Assembly (NCBI GenBank): GCA_030770545.1
Contig: CM061102.1
Coordinates: 12,702,501-12,766,500 of the forward strand
Source of the DNA: Macropodus opercularis
Lineage: Eukaryota > Chordata > Actinopteri > Anabantiformes > Osphronemidae
Direction of reading: 5' to 3'
DNA length: 64,000 nucleotides
The notes beneath the pieces were generated by a model. It was not told the origin of the DNA, ran no database searches, and saw only the letters and a program-made list of their open reading frames with translations. The number at the start of each line of letters is the position of its first letter. Positions within the stretch are counted from its first letter, which is position 1. Below are positions 37,301-52,300 of the stretch, piece after piece. The position numbers and the translations under genes were made by a program.

Positions 37301-40300
37301 CTTCCTGTACCGGAGAGCGCGGGTGTAGGCTTGTCGGGAGTTAATGAGATGAACTTTACCCGTCGTCGCGTCGTGGGGCTCTCGGCTGCTCTGAAGATGT
37401 GTGTCTCTGTGTGAAAGACTTTCATTGAGAAAAAAAAAAAACAGAGAGCGGGAGAGGAAAAAATGTGCGTGGGTGTTGACTTGTGTATAGGCTATGCATA
37501 GATTTTTCCTTGTCTGACACTTCAGTTTTCCTCACGGAGCAGCGTGACTCGTTGCCGGCTGCTTTCTGTCCCCCCATCGCCGCCGCCAGCGCCTGCTGCG
37601 AGCTCACCAACGTCTTCATAATGACAACCCACTTTTTGTGAATGAACCCTCTGAGCAATTTTAAATAAAGATACCATTTGATGTAATAATGCGCCAGAGA
37701 GAAAAAAATATATACCTGCAACTCACAGCTTTTCACTTTAGTGCCTCACCGTGAGAGCTGCGCGACATAAAGAAGCTGTTAAGGCTCAAGTGTTTCTATG
37801 TCAAGCTCAAAAAACGGCTTTGTCTTGGGGTTTTCCCGTGGATGTTTGCAATAACTGTCATCATCTGGCAGCTGAAACTATAGATTTTCAAACTGCTGTG
37901 TTAAATGTAGAGCTCACAGAATATCATATGACATCTGCTCATCTACGTACAGACTAAAAATATCATTTTTTATACGCCTTTGAATAGTGTTTTCCATCTA
38001 TAGTAGTTTAGTAATTTGCACCCTGTTGTATCTACTAAATCAAAACACAGCACGACACACGATTCTTATGTTTAGTGACGCGAGCGTTCATATGTAATTT
38101 CCTTTTATAACCTCAATATTTTATTATAAGTCCATTTATTTTCCACAGAGCGGCAGACTTGCAAACAGTAAAATGCGTATTATATAACAGCCAACTCTAT
38201 AACATATCAAATTTGAGTGTTATTCCATCCGGAGGGAGTAGACTCCTAAGTACAGAAAACCCAGATCTTCATGGTTTTAATGACACTGCACCCTTGACAA
38301 GATCTTACCAAATTCCTGCTAATCCTAGCCACACAGCCAAAGGGCTGAGGGTGGGGTGGGGTGGGGTGGGTGGGGGAGGAGGGTGGAGGGCGCGGTGGTG
38401 GCAATCACCGTTTGGCAAGCTGCCTGGCAAAGATGGTGATTTTCCATAACCCGCCATGCCTGGATGTCTGAACCCCAGTCATCCGCGCTAGACGCTTCTG
38501 TAATCCAGACACGCAGCATAGCCAGGGGAGTGGAAGCACAGCGTTTAGTTACGGGGAATCAGCGTCAGAAGATCACACAACACAAAACACACCCCTGCCC
38601 ACAGGGACCCCGTGTTAGTGCTGCAGCGACATGTTCGTCCCTGAAAAGTCCTCGAACAATGACTGTGTCATGATGTCACAAACAAACATCTCCCTCGCAC
38701 TAATTGGTTCTGCAGGATTGTGCGTGTGCTCCGTAAGCAGCGGTTGTCAGGTGAGGGCATGGGGTTAAGCCCCAAACCTTCCTTCCCTGTCTCCCAGCAG
38801 CTGTACAACTCTTTCTTTCCCTCGCTTTCTCAAACACACACACACACACACACGCACACACATGGAGGGGCTAGAATTAAGCTACTGGCTTGTCCACGCA
38901 CAAACCTTTATGATTGGATGTTAGTGGAGACACAAATTTAAACCATGAGCCAATCAGCCTCTGAATCCCTTCGCTCCCCCCACCACCACCTTATAAGGGG
39001 ACCTCCCATGTCTCTCAGATTTCGTGTCCACTGGGTTGTACCATGTAAAGAATGTCATCGGCACTGTACTGGTTTTGTTGACCATATTAGGTATGATCAT
39101 GGACTACCCCCCCCCACGCTTATCGTCTTTGTCTGAGGCCTTAGTCAAGTAAATTAAACACTCTGTCTAGTTTCATTTTATGAAATAAAGGCTTTTCTTT
39201 CTTCAGATTTCATCTCTAGTTATTTATTTATGATTGAAATGATTTTAGAGTAATGTACATTTAAACTAATTAAAGACAGACCACTACCACTAATTTTAAT
39301 GATGGCTTCATTCTAAAATGTAAAAGCTGAGTTCTACCTGAATAAAATTAAACTGAGACGCGCTAAAACATGAACTATTCGGTCCAAAACAAGTTTTATT
39401 ACTGTGCCTTTAGAAGGTGAACATATCTGTATATACAGTCTGTAAAACCACCATAATGATGCGTCCACATCAGTCACTTTTAAAGAGGTCACTACATATA
39501 ACACATAGAAGCCTTTAAAGAAAGATATCAGCAGTCATACATTAATTAATGTGAGCGTTTCTTGCATTAAAAATGTCCCTGCTTAGTCCAGAATCCAAAA
39601 AGTATGGTAAGAAAACATCTAAATACAGTATGTAGCCATTGCAAACTGAAATGAAAACATTTGCCATTGACACAGACACAGATTAAATTAAAACACTGAT
39701 TTAAGCACATTTATTAACGACGAATCACTAAGCACTAAAGAGTATTTAAGGCTTTATTCTGTTGACAGAGGTATCTATTACAGATGAGTGCATGAAAACA
39801 ATTTCATAGAACACAACTAAATGTATTTATTTTACATGAAGGCAAATATATCCATAATTCTGAGCATTAAAAGGAGATGGAAGTACATTATATTAGCTTT
39901 GCAAACAAAGAATATTCTTATTGTTCCTTGTAACACAGCTATAAGCAAAATTCAAACAAATGTATTCATAATAATTAATTGAATCTGTATTATCTACTGT
40001 TTCATTTACATGTTAAGGCACAATTTAATTAAATATTATGAGAATGCAGTTAACTTATATTTGATTATTTTTAAGATGTTCTAATATGAACCAAAAATCA
40101 CAATTTGTATTAAAAATGTGTTTAACTGTGACACATCTAGCATATTTTGTTAGCAATCATTTTATAATTTACCTAAATATTGAGTCTTCCCAGAAGCTGA
40201 GGTCCTGGATCAAAAGTAGTCCTTTGCATTCCAAGTGTATTCCCAGAAGTAGTTTAAATTGAATCCAAATCCAAACAGATTAAGGTTCCTTTCCCAGAAA

Positions 40301-43300
40301 AGGTATATTGGGGAAAAATCAGTGTCACTGCTGTGAAAAGAGGCTTTTGTGTAGATGTCAGTGGGTTAAGACCAGCAGGAAAAGCACAAATTTGTGAGTC
40401 ACTGGCATGACCTGGGTCTGTTGTGTTGTTCTCACATTCCCAATGACAATGGAATTAAAAAGCACTGGAGGTAAGATAGAGACCTGCTAAAACCCCTCAA
40501 GTCCTGTTAGGATGAAGGCTCGTGTTTAACAAATTATTCATTCTTTTACATTATGTAGCAGGTGAATTAGTGCATTTCTGCAGAGAGTTTGAGAATATTT
40601 TTGAGTTTAAACTGAAACCTACACTTTTCATTCAGTCTTCTGAATAGATACCTTTTCCTGCAAATATGTTTTTTTGTCTCCAGATAACTTCATGTTAACT
40701 TTGATATGTGACCTGTCCCAGTGACAAAAGTTCCCCATCAGGCACCATCTTCACATTTATTGAGAAAGACTATTATTTATACTGTATTATAGTATTATAA
40801 GTATTGTAAAGAGCTCAAGAATAAGAGTTTTGAGGGTTTTCTTGTTTTATACTAAGCAGCTAAAATTGAGAGGGTTCAGAAACTTAATTTACTTCCCAGA
40901 AAACCACTCAATGCACAGTCTGTTAAAAGATGCACATTTAAAAGCTCTCATGAGTTTGCACTGCTGTTAAAAAATTTAAATTCTGATGGTCTAATTGTTT
41001 GGTTTTTCAATTGCGATCTCCTTCAATAAATCATTTAGTTTCGTACAGGAGCATTAAGTCTTTAATCTTAAATCCTCCTGCAGCAGCTTTCAAATCGTTT
41101 GCAGACAAGCTCATCTGAGTAAAAATGAAAATGTTTTCATTTTTCGTTTCACTGCAGCATCAAGACGTTTATAGAGATAAAATCGAAGGTTTTAATATCA
41201 GTAAACAACTAGTAAATTTAATATAAGCTGTAACATTAACATTCAGACTTGATGGAGAAATACTTGAATCATCGTTGGTTATAAACTGGTTCCAAACTGA
41301 GACATTGTCTCAAATTCACTATTTGATTATACAGACAAACACACAAAAACAGACATTTAAACAATTTATATTTTATTTACTAAAATAATTTTCAAAAAAC
41401 AACATTGCAGCTTTGTATGTGCATTTATGTCACACACCTGTGGGTTTTTTTTCCTCTTCCACAAAACTTGCCTCTGCTGTCTTTACCTAAAGAGTTTTAG
41501 TAGTTCAGTAGTTTGACATTATGATCTATTATTCTCAAATGTCATTAAAACTGTTACTAATTATTTTTATAAAATATATTATAATCATTCAAGCATTTTT
41601 AATATGACCCAATATTTATCAAGACAACATGTGTGTAAGTATCCACAGCAAAAATAAAACTAATTTAGAAAAGTAAATGAAGCCAGGTTGACCTGTTGGA
41701 CCTTTAATTATATTATGTAAACAGTATATGTGCAGCATATGATTAATATCAATTCAGTATGAACAAGCCTGTGGTGAAGATTAATAGTAAAATCTGTCTC
41801 TTTTCGTTTTTGTAGGACTTTGCCACGAGAGCAAAAGTAGCAGTGCAGACACTGATCCAGAAGGTCGGCTTCTGGGGGATTTTAGCCTGTGCTTCAGTAA
41901 GTGCAAACATGGCATTTGTCACCCTTCATGTGAGCTCAGGCCATCTAAATAGAAAAGAAAAGGAATGACTCAATACGTATGAACAAATTTACAATATTGT
42001 GCATTGGAGACGTATTGGATGGAACTATCAGTGGTCTCTAGTCCCAGGACGGATGTCAGACAGTTTCTATTTGTCTTTGAGTAAATCTGCATTGTATTAT
42101 GTCCTAATGATGCTCGTTGTATTTCCCCAGATACCAAATCCCTTGTTTGACTTGGCAGGAATAACATGTGGACATTTCCTGGTTCCTTTCTGGACGTTTT
42201 TTGGTGCAACTCTAATTGGGAAAGCAGTCATCAAAATGCACATTCAGGTATGTTTGAAAATAAACAACCCAACCCTGTAATGTAAATAAAGCCAGTGTTT
42301 TTGGTATGATAACACCAATTTTAAGGGTTTTTTTCAAAATGTAAAAATACTAGTAATAGTACAAAATACTATTTACACTTACGAGCGAAGTGCATGTTGA
42401 TATCGCTGCACAGATGTGGTTGGATACATGTTTATATGCGTCAGAAGCAAGAAATCCCACTCAGGCAACTCAACTGCTGCCGAGGAGGCCATTTTGTGCA
42501 GGCGAGCTGCAATGAGTCAACCATTTTGTGACTGCAGCTGCAGCAGCTCCAGTAGACTGTACTGTAGACCAGTTAGACCACAGCACATTGGAAACTTGTG
42601 GGAAAGTAAAAAGACGCCCTTGAATATCAAACTGCTGGTGAAAGCGTTTTGGCTCCGCAGATGCCGCTTCAATTTGCATTTACCCGTCGCTGTCAGGGGC
42701 TTTACTTTCCGTTTTCTGAGCAAATACAGGAATTAGATCATTGTGACACATTGAGAGAAAGGGTTAAAAGCATATTTTTACTCTCAGCTAGGTTCTTGAG
42801 AAAAATGTCCATGTGGAGGGGGGGGGAGGGGGGGGGTGAAGCAGGGAAAACAGATGAACATTGTCTGTGGGATGTGAGATGGCGGACACGCACGTTCACA
42901 CATACGGGACCAGGTTACACACACTGGTCCCCAGGGGCCTCCACCGACAGAAAGACGACTCTCCTGGCTCCACCGCTCCCGTCACGTCTGCGTCCGCAGC
43001 TTCCTCCGAAGGCGCAAAACCTTTTCAAGCGTACGTTTAGCTTCCAATGCAAAATTCAGTCGTTTACAATGCATGGGGCAGAAAGCGACACAAATAAGAG
43101 GAAGCAACGCTGGAGAGCAGGTGAAGTTCTCACTTGTGGGCCAACGTGGAACAAAGGGGATTTTGAGACTCGTGGTGTGTGTCTGTGTGTGTGTGTGTTG
43201 GTTGGGGGGGGCATAAAATGCTGAGCAGCTTCAGCGCTTCAAAGCATGTTTTTGATCTTGGTTCGTACCTGTTCTGTAGGTGTGTTCCCGCCAGTCCCCA

Positions 43301-46300
43301 AGGCTTTTTCATTATGCTTCCGTCTTTTATTCTCGCTAAGCTTCGTCGCTGAATGGTCAGCGTCAGTGGCATTGTGACGCCACGGCTCACCTGAGGATTA
43401 GCGCTGACGTCGTGGAAATACACATTTTAGGGCCCTCGAGAGAAGCCAGGGCGCGTGTAGCAAAAGTGATCTAGTCCAATTTTTATTTGCCAGCGTTTAC
43501 ACGAAATAAAAGTTGTGTAAACACGCTCCCCCTTCCGTGTTGCTGGTAATTCTGCTTTCTTAATAACACGCCAGTCTTTCCTATGAATGGCTGTGAAGTG
43601 ACGCAACGTTTCCTCCTGGTTACGGTTACTACAGTTATGACAGGGATGGTCATCGCTCTTATCAATGTTAGGAGTCATCTAACATCAGCAAGTCAGCCTC
43701 ACGTCAGTTTCCAAGCGTTTTAGTCAGTTTTCCTGTGTCGGCTCACTGTCCCCTGCTTTTTTTTTTTTGCTTTGTGTGGGATTAGAGATCGGTCGTCACT
43801 CTCTGTTAAAGTCAATTAATAAATAATACACTTCCCCTTTATGCACAGTTAGTAAAGGGTCAAGTAACATGATTAATATCTGCCTGTAAGCTTGTGCAGT
43901 AGTATTTCATAATTTCCTTTCCATTTCGAATTCTGTAAAATACTGATAATACATTCTTCATGGGTCATTAAACTATAAGGCACACGTGTTTCTTTGTATT
44001 TTGAATGTGCCGCTATGTATCCCGGCACCTAATTGAAGCTACACGTTTTATTGACAAAAATATTTATATGCAAGATGACATTTTTATGGCTCCATCATTA
44101 TACAAAAAGGAAAATTCTAGATGTCTCGTGTATCATTTTATACACTTTTCCCTGTAATTCAGCAGCATATATTTAGTATCTTTGGAAACCTTGGGATCTG
44201 GACTAGAATTCAAAATAAAGTTCTGTGGGTTTAAACAATCCTTTTGTGCACAACATGAGTTTGTAATGAAGGATCTGCCAAAAGCTCTGCTGGGTTTTAG
44301 CCTTGCGAACGGCGCGTTGAAAGCAAGTTAGATGTTGCTGGATCAAGCCACATTTTTAGTGGTCAAGAACACATGTTTGTTTATAAGAATACATTGACCT
44401 ACAACAACTACCAGTGCACGTGAAGTAACCGGAGAAGCGGCAACGGTCAGCGAGCACATGTGTTATTTCCCTGCAGGAGGGCATGGATCTGGCAGGATGC
44501 AGACTTGTACGGTTTGTCCCTTTTGTCTCGGTGACTAAGCTGGAGTCAGACCGGACAGGAGCCAGCCTACTCACCCCCTGTACAGCAGTGACACATCTCT
44601 ATTTAGCCCCCCCACTCCCGTCTCCATCCATCCCTTACAGAGCCGCACACGTCTGTTGACAGCTGGTGTGATATGCTGACCTAGTGTACCCATTGTGGTG
44701 GCGGTGGTGTGTCATAGAGCACAGGCCTTTTATTTCTTGCCCTCTGTGACAAAAGGGCGTCTTCGTGGCTGCTTTTAGACCTTGGGTATAATGAATGTGT
44801 GTGTGTGTGAGTATGTGAACGGATGAGTTCAGGCATTGCTGATCGAAAAACGATGATGCACGCACGGCTTTGTTCTGCCTCCCAGCAGTGACCTCATGGC
44901 TCAGTAACTGACTCGCTCTTTCTGTGCGTGTTTCTTTGTCATACAGAAACTGTTTGTGATCGTCACCTTCAGCAAGCACATAGTGGAGCAGATGGTCTCC
45001 CTCATTGGGTGAGTAAGCCTTCAACGTGTACGTATGTCTCAACCAAAAGTTCCCTGTGGGGTGCACAGCTACAGGATCACACCTTAAAGAGTGTATTCAG
45101 GTCATTTGTGTGAAATCTGCCACCTCCTCACTGAGGCCTCATTGAATCAGAGGTGCTTTTTAATCAGACGGCAAATCAATGCATCCTGCTTGAAAACGTC
45201 GCCTATTTCCTCGAGAGACATTTTTATTGCGCCCTGGTTCTTATGCTTCTTTAATAGTTTACAAGGTTAATAATGGTTATGAGTTTTCCACTGGACGCTT
45301 CACGGGACAAGTTGAACTCTGTCAGCGAGATCCACTTTCTGCTTTATCTCTCAAATAAATGAGTTTTTGTGGAAGGAAAGGAAAATCAAGTCGGAGTTTC
45401 CAGTGGGAGAGATTTGACAAAGGAAAATGTATCTGTTAAAAATCTGTTAGTGTTTGTTGGCGGCCCAGCTGGAAACTGCATCAGTGTACTTTAGGCATTG
45501 TACAGCAAAAAACATATCAAGCCCCCCCCCATAAAAAACCCCCAACAACTCCCATATAAGCAGATACACGGGGCAGGGTGTTGGATGAGCTGCACGGACT
45601 AGAAGTTGAAACTGTTTGGTGCCGTGATGGGGGCCCTGGTACAGATGCCAGGCGCTGTAGCTGGAAAATGGCCTTGACACACACCTGCTGGTGGGAGTGT
45701 CGTTTGTGACACACATGCGCACCCACAAACAGACATTGACACTTATGCACACTTGGCCTCTCTCTTAGACACACACACACACACACACACACACATGCTG
45801 AAATCTGACTATGAGGTTGCGTCAGCTCTGTTTCTTTCCATCTTGTGCTCTGGCGCGTTTTGTATTATTTATAAAATACGCAACGTGAAAATAAAAAGAC
45901 GAGAAAAAAATAGAGGTTTAGTCAAAGGTACCTGCTCCTTTTCAGCAGCTTTTCATTCGTTTCATTTTTTTTTCTGTGCATGTAGTTCTGTAGAAAGTAA
46001 GTGAATCAACCTTTAAGAGCTGAATTCAAAAAACACAATAAATATTCAGGGTAAGATGCAATCAGTTACGCAGAAATTTGCAAGAACGTGAGATGGTTTG
46101 TGTGTCTGTGTGCGTTTGTCGAGTTGTGAAGAAAAACCTCTCCCCTTTCTCAGTCACTGTTCATTGAGCTGCAGACCCAGAGTGACAGATCGCTGGTTAC
46201 TGACAGGTTTCAGTCTGACTCGCCGCCCGCGTCTCCTCCGGAGGAAGTTTCCCCCCGTTACAACGCGTGTCAACCGTCGGCTTCCTTTCCACCGTCACGT

Positions 46301-49300
46301 CGGTGCCACTCTCACTCTCAGTCACACATCACCTTATGAATGGGTGGCAGCCTTTCATTTTTAACCCCTTAGGTGCCGCTGCACAGGTGTGCTTTTAACA
46401 CAGTTCCACGCACACCCACGCAACGACGAACCGTTTGCCCTCTGGATGCCCTCTTTATCAAACTCCGATTATAGCAAATCATTTGATCATTCGTTTTGAT
46501 ATGTTACGTAAAGGCAGCCCCCATGCAGTTCTGTCTCTTTATCTCATCCTTCTGTGACGTCTGTAGTGCCTTTGATTAACATTTGAAATGTTTTAAGCAG
46601 GTGCAAAATTTGTTTTAATTTTCAGCCATTTTTAGCACGATGATTAGAAAAAGTTTTGTTTTTAATTTAGCGTTTGAATACATAGTCTCAGTTGGTTTTT
46701 GCTTCCCTGCCTCAACATTTAGTTTACGTAAACTCAGGAGTCGTATTTGTCTTTGAGTCACTGAAGTGACCGTTGGACTCTGGTCGTGGTGATTTCATTC
46801 TTGGGTGACATAATACAATACTACACCTTTCATCCGCTCTCTTTTGCCTGTCAGGTGACCCAGTTGTCATTCACACACATATATACAAACACTTTGTGTC
46901 TGTGACCTCACTGAACCTGTTCGTACAGATTTTTATAAAGTGACAACTAATTCTCGCTCTGTACATCTTTAACACACCAAACCGTTATCTTGTTGTTGTT
47001 TTTTCAACTTGAGATGAAAGGTATTTATTTATTTATTTATTTACTTTATTTTTTACTTATTTCATTTGAATCGTCGCAAACATGTTTTCTTGTGATCACA
47101 AATCTGGCATTTTTATTTAAGAATTCACATGCTGTTCAGTGAGATATTACAGAAGTCATTTCACTAGGTTTGAAAAAAGCCAGACCTTTAGTTTCTATAA
47201 TAACGAGAACACCTACGTGTTGGAATGACAACAAGCCAAATCCCCAGCACAATACAACATGATTTACTACATATTACTGTATTCACTGTTTCTATTCATA
47301 CATCATGGAGTTTTTGTATGCTTTCATTAAAATGACATAAAACATATTGTATTTTGAAACATTTTTGTGGGACAGTCACAGCTATGTGAAACGATCCTAT
47401 TTCCAAATATCAGCCTTTCTGGCAACATGTATGAACAGTTTCTCGCATTGAGTTTAAATCAGGGAAGTCGTTTTTCTGTGAATAACAAATGGAAAAGAGA
47501 GTATGACTGAAAGTTAGTTTCACAAGAGACGTTTGGACGTCAGTAAATCATCGCAGTCAAGCTGCCAACAGCCATTTTCATCACCTCCTGTAACAAAACC
47601 TTTTATTAGCTGGGAATAGAATAGACCATTTATATCTGCAGCATTATCACTTCATGTGTATTGTGGATTTGCACATTTTCATATCTTTACCAGATGGGTT
47701 TCACACTGTCTTTCCTGCCATGCAAAGCATCTTATTTTATGTTGAATCAATAATCATCATAATAGTTTTGCTTACACAAAGGTCACAGTAAAACCTGCCC
47801 TTTTGTCCTGATAACAAGACCCGAGAGCCAGGTCACATTGAGCTGTGTGGCTGAGTTTTTAGGCGTCTTACATGCTGTGACTAACATACAGATGTCTCCC
47901 CTTGAAAGCTATTCAAGCATGTACAGTCATTGTTCAAGTCTGGAGAAAATCCCGCTTATTCACACTGAACAAGACTGTGTCATTAGAGGACGTAGTTAGA
48001 GATCGTGAATTTGGTAACAAATCAAGCTTAATGCGTGTGAAAGTAAATAATTATAGGACTTCCTAACTGTACCGAATTCAAATTCCCTACTTTTACCTCT
48101 GTAGTCAGAAGAATAAACATAGATTATAGCTTATCTTGAATCATTTTTATTTTAATGGCCGCTCCCTCCTGGACCAGTGCTTCAACTGAACCCTTTAGAA
48201 TGAAACAGTTCTTTGCATTCATTGATCATAAAATGTGATTTTCATCCAGGACCCAAGTAGATATATTCATGATTTAGGCTGATAACACGTGAACAATTGT
48301 AATCGTTGTCTCACCCACTAAACAGCCCTGGTGGATAATAAATGCTGTAACCTCAGGCCTCTGTTAGCCGTGGATCACATCTGCATAAGTAGTTCATACA
48401 AAATATGGATCATTCTACAGCTCAGCTACGCTATTGAGGTATTTTGGGCATCTACTACTGTGTCGACTGAGCTTTGTGAGCAGCCCCTAACCTGTAACAT
48501 ACTCGCTGCCAAGCTGTGAAGGCCCAGATGGTAAAACATGCCAACTCCAACGCATTTATAGAATATTTCTCTAACTGTGGGCTGATGAAACTCTAAACTG
48601 GGTGACATTACTGTAACTTTTGATCTTTATGCAAAGCAGCTATTCTCAAGTCAAATTCAATCTCACTTTGCGCGGGACACAGTTTGGCAGATGCATCTTG
48701 TAAGTAGTGAACTGAAAATGTTTAAGTGATTAACTAATTAAGTCGTCCTTTAGACTGAGAGACTATCCCTGTCAGGCTTCAAAAGCTATTGAGATGCAGA
48801 GAGGAAGAATTGAGACTTATTAGGTTATTTAGTAGAGGGGGGGGGGTGTATGTCTCCATGAGAATGCATCCATTTCCATGAGAGTCTATCCCTAAGGTGG
48901 GAGGCCATTACCACCACAATGGACCTGCAGATGGCTGTTCCTGAAGCACAAGGCTCGTGGCATTAGAGGGGCCACAGCAGGCAGCCCCGCTCAGAGGGAG
49001 GCCAGGGGAGATTCACAGGTCAGGCCAGGACAGACAGGGGTTGTATGCATGAGATGCCGACTGGACCTCACTGGATTCAACCAGATCGCAATCAGCGTTT
49101 ACCCGCGTCACAATGGTTACAAAAGTCCATCAACAGATTTTAATTGCACCTTAAAGTCTCAAATCAAACGGCGCATTAAAAACTGTTTCATCTGTTTTTT
49201 TTGTGTGTGTCTGCGTTTATAAAAAGCTCAAGTGGTTTTGAGAGAAGAATTCTTTTGAAGGAGACAGTAGCACAGCTTTAACCTTGGAAGCAATGGACGT

Positions 49301-52300
49301 CTTTGTTGACGTTAAATGTAACAACTATATCTGACCTTGGAATGGGAATTAACTTTGAAGATAAAATACTTGTGCATTGTTTGAGTGAGTGAGTGTGAGT
49401 TTGGAAAAGTTTGGTGAAGTTGAGGACCAATAAACTTGAATAAACATTGAGTTGACTTGGCATTTAAAGGTGGACAGTCCTAACAAATTAGATTTGCCTT
49501 TAAATTTCTCAGTTCCTTCTTTTTGACTTGTAGTAATTCCAGCTGCAGCTGCTGACACCATCCTGTTACAGCCGCTGCTGTGATGATCTATTCAGTGACT
49601 TTATACTTCTATACGTTTCTCCAACTCCAAAAAGGTTCAGAAAGAGTTTAAATTCCAAACCTGAGCAAGCTGACAAGTCTGCTAAACAAGTTTTGTTTCT
49701 TTAAAAACGTCCTAAAAAGAATTTAAACCTGATCTGACTCTGGATGTTCTTTCACTCAGCCAGAGGCAACGGGAAAATTCCTCAGTCAGACAAATATGGT
49801 TGAATTATCACCTGTGTAAGAGTGTTTCTCTGTCAAATATCACTAGTGATTAAGAAACTGTAAAAATTAGAGCCACCATGTATCGACCTTATTCTGTGTG
49901 AGTTTAGTGAAATAACGTGACTGAAATTGGAAGCAGGAAAAAACTGCATATGGTACAAACAGGTTTTGTCAGAAATGTGCAGCTATTTATTTGCACCTAC
50001 CTTCTCGTCAGCTGCTAGTTGTTTGGTTTAGGGTCACCCAGGGTTGTCTGTGGACTAAAGGTTGAAGGTTACAACATTACAAACATTTTTTTAATGTCTG
50101 TGTCACAAGCAAAATTCTCCAGCAATTAAACCTGCAACGTAAAAGTTCGCTCTCGAGTTGACATTGTACACAAAAGCATCGTGTTTAGAAAATGTAAATT
50201 CAATAACGGGGTTAACGAAATAAACGCATACTGCATTAACACGAAGACAACTTTGGCCATAATGTGCGATAGTGTGGTGATGTGAAATTACTGAGAACCA
50301 CGCAAATGGGCCTATTCTTGGTATTAACAATAGTGGAGTTATTTCTGTGTGTGTAAAAGTACTAGACTTACTGGAGGAAAGTCTGTCACTGTGTGTTTCC
50401 ATTGAATTTTACCCATCTTGAACACACACACACCCACTAGCTCATATAGAAACTGGGCTTGTGTGGTTTCATGCTAAATGTTGGGCTGTCTGGGCTGAAG
50501 GTGACTGTGGTGTGGTCTTGTAAGAGCTGAAAGAAACCTAGTACAGAGGGAGGGGGTTTTTTTTATATTTTTACAGTCTCTGCGTCACCACGTACCTCAG
50601 TGTAAAGCACTTTGCACCAAATTGCTGCGAAATGTATGTATTTGTGTGATCAATAAACAGTAGAGAAGCCTAAACTGGTGAATCTTTAAGCATTCGCGTC
50701 CCCAGTCACACAACGGCTAGTATGAAAAGCTGTCTTTGAGCTTTATGAGTAAGCTCTTCCTGTGAACCTGATCTACGCGAAGGGTCGTGTTTTTGATTCT
50801 ATTAGTCACTGGTTGCTCAGGTCGCTTGAGACGTGCCTTGACAAAGATGGCATTGATCAGTGCTTCCACCGCCTACCCCACTCTCCTCCAGCCCAAACCC
50901 AGTCAGATGCCTTGCTCATGGTGACGGGATCCCAGCCAACCAGGGCACGAGAGTGGGAGTGAGACATGGCAACACAGGTCACCGCTAACTTTCTTTTTAT
51001 ACAGCGTCGTTAAGTTTAATGCGAGGCTCGGCGGGGAGTCCATTCTGATTACCTTGCCCCCCGAACAGAAATAAACTCGGTGAGGAGTTTTGATTTTGAG
51101 CCAAACGGCCACATACCACAGCCATTCAGAACAATGTTCAATCCCTCAAGAAGAGTCATTGCTCAGATTCTGCACCGTAGGCCGGTTTTTGTGCTCGGAG
51201 AGGCTCAGAAAAGGAGCGCGAATAAACGGAGTCGTAGACCTCGAGCTCACGGCCAGCGTCACGTGCTGTAGTCTAGTCTATTGATTAGTTCGTTCCCATG
51301 AGCGCTGTAACATGTAACATGTGCAGTTTCACCGGTTTTCCCGTGTGTCTGCATCGATGTTCTGTGAGTGGTCGTCCCACACAGGCTCTGACCTAGAGGC
51401 CAGCTGGGCAGCCATCACCCCCCCCGGTCCCTGCCTTCAGACAGACGTACGGTAACGAGCTAAATGAAGCTGCGTTTCTCTTGTAGATCCATAAATTATT
51501 TTACTTACTTTTATTCAGTCAGACATTTCATCACTGTGAATTTTTACTACTTTTATGGGATTTGAGATTATTTGCACTGATTTGTTGCAACATCTATATT
51601 TTTCACGTAATCCACTCAGGAAATTCCCCTTGTCCACATAGCTTCTAACCACAACCTCCGCAGTGCCGCACGTTAACTCATGCACAATCTTCTACACTGT
51701 TCGCTCAAGGTGCTTGAGTTTAATTGTTACATACCAGCAGTCAACTTAAGCATTTTTACTATTTTTAACAGGCTTTGTTACGGCAACAGACTTAATTCAT
51801 GAAGACCCGCTTGTTGTTTTGTGAAGGAGGCGCAGCAGCCAAACGTACAGCTGCAAAGCGGAAGATATACAGACTGTTGTGGCTTCTGACAAGTGAGTAC
51901 GTAGTAACCTATGTGGTTGTGCGAACAGCATGTCGCAGCACATATAAACCACGCAGTCCATACAGTCCCACAGCATGTACTGTACGCTTTAAGTGCCACA
52001 CGTACACTTTCCTGCTTTCTGGCAAACCTGCTGCGTCTGATTAGTAGCATACTTTGAATTTATGGGACATTCTACCTCTAAATCAACCCCAAGTTCAGAT
52101 TTAGTCCATGTGCCGTTCATTTCCCGCCCCACGACCTTCTTTCTCTTGTGTGTTGGGCCCTTTGTATTTATTACCGGATGTAAAATGTAGGTGTGGTTAT
52201 CGCCAGTTCATTAGGTGATCATCTGAAGAGAGGGTTAGACTTTGTCCCACGCAAAACAAGGTCACCATGAATTCAGCTCACTGGCTGTTCTCCTAAGCAT

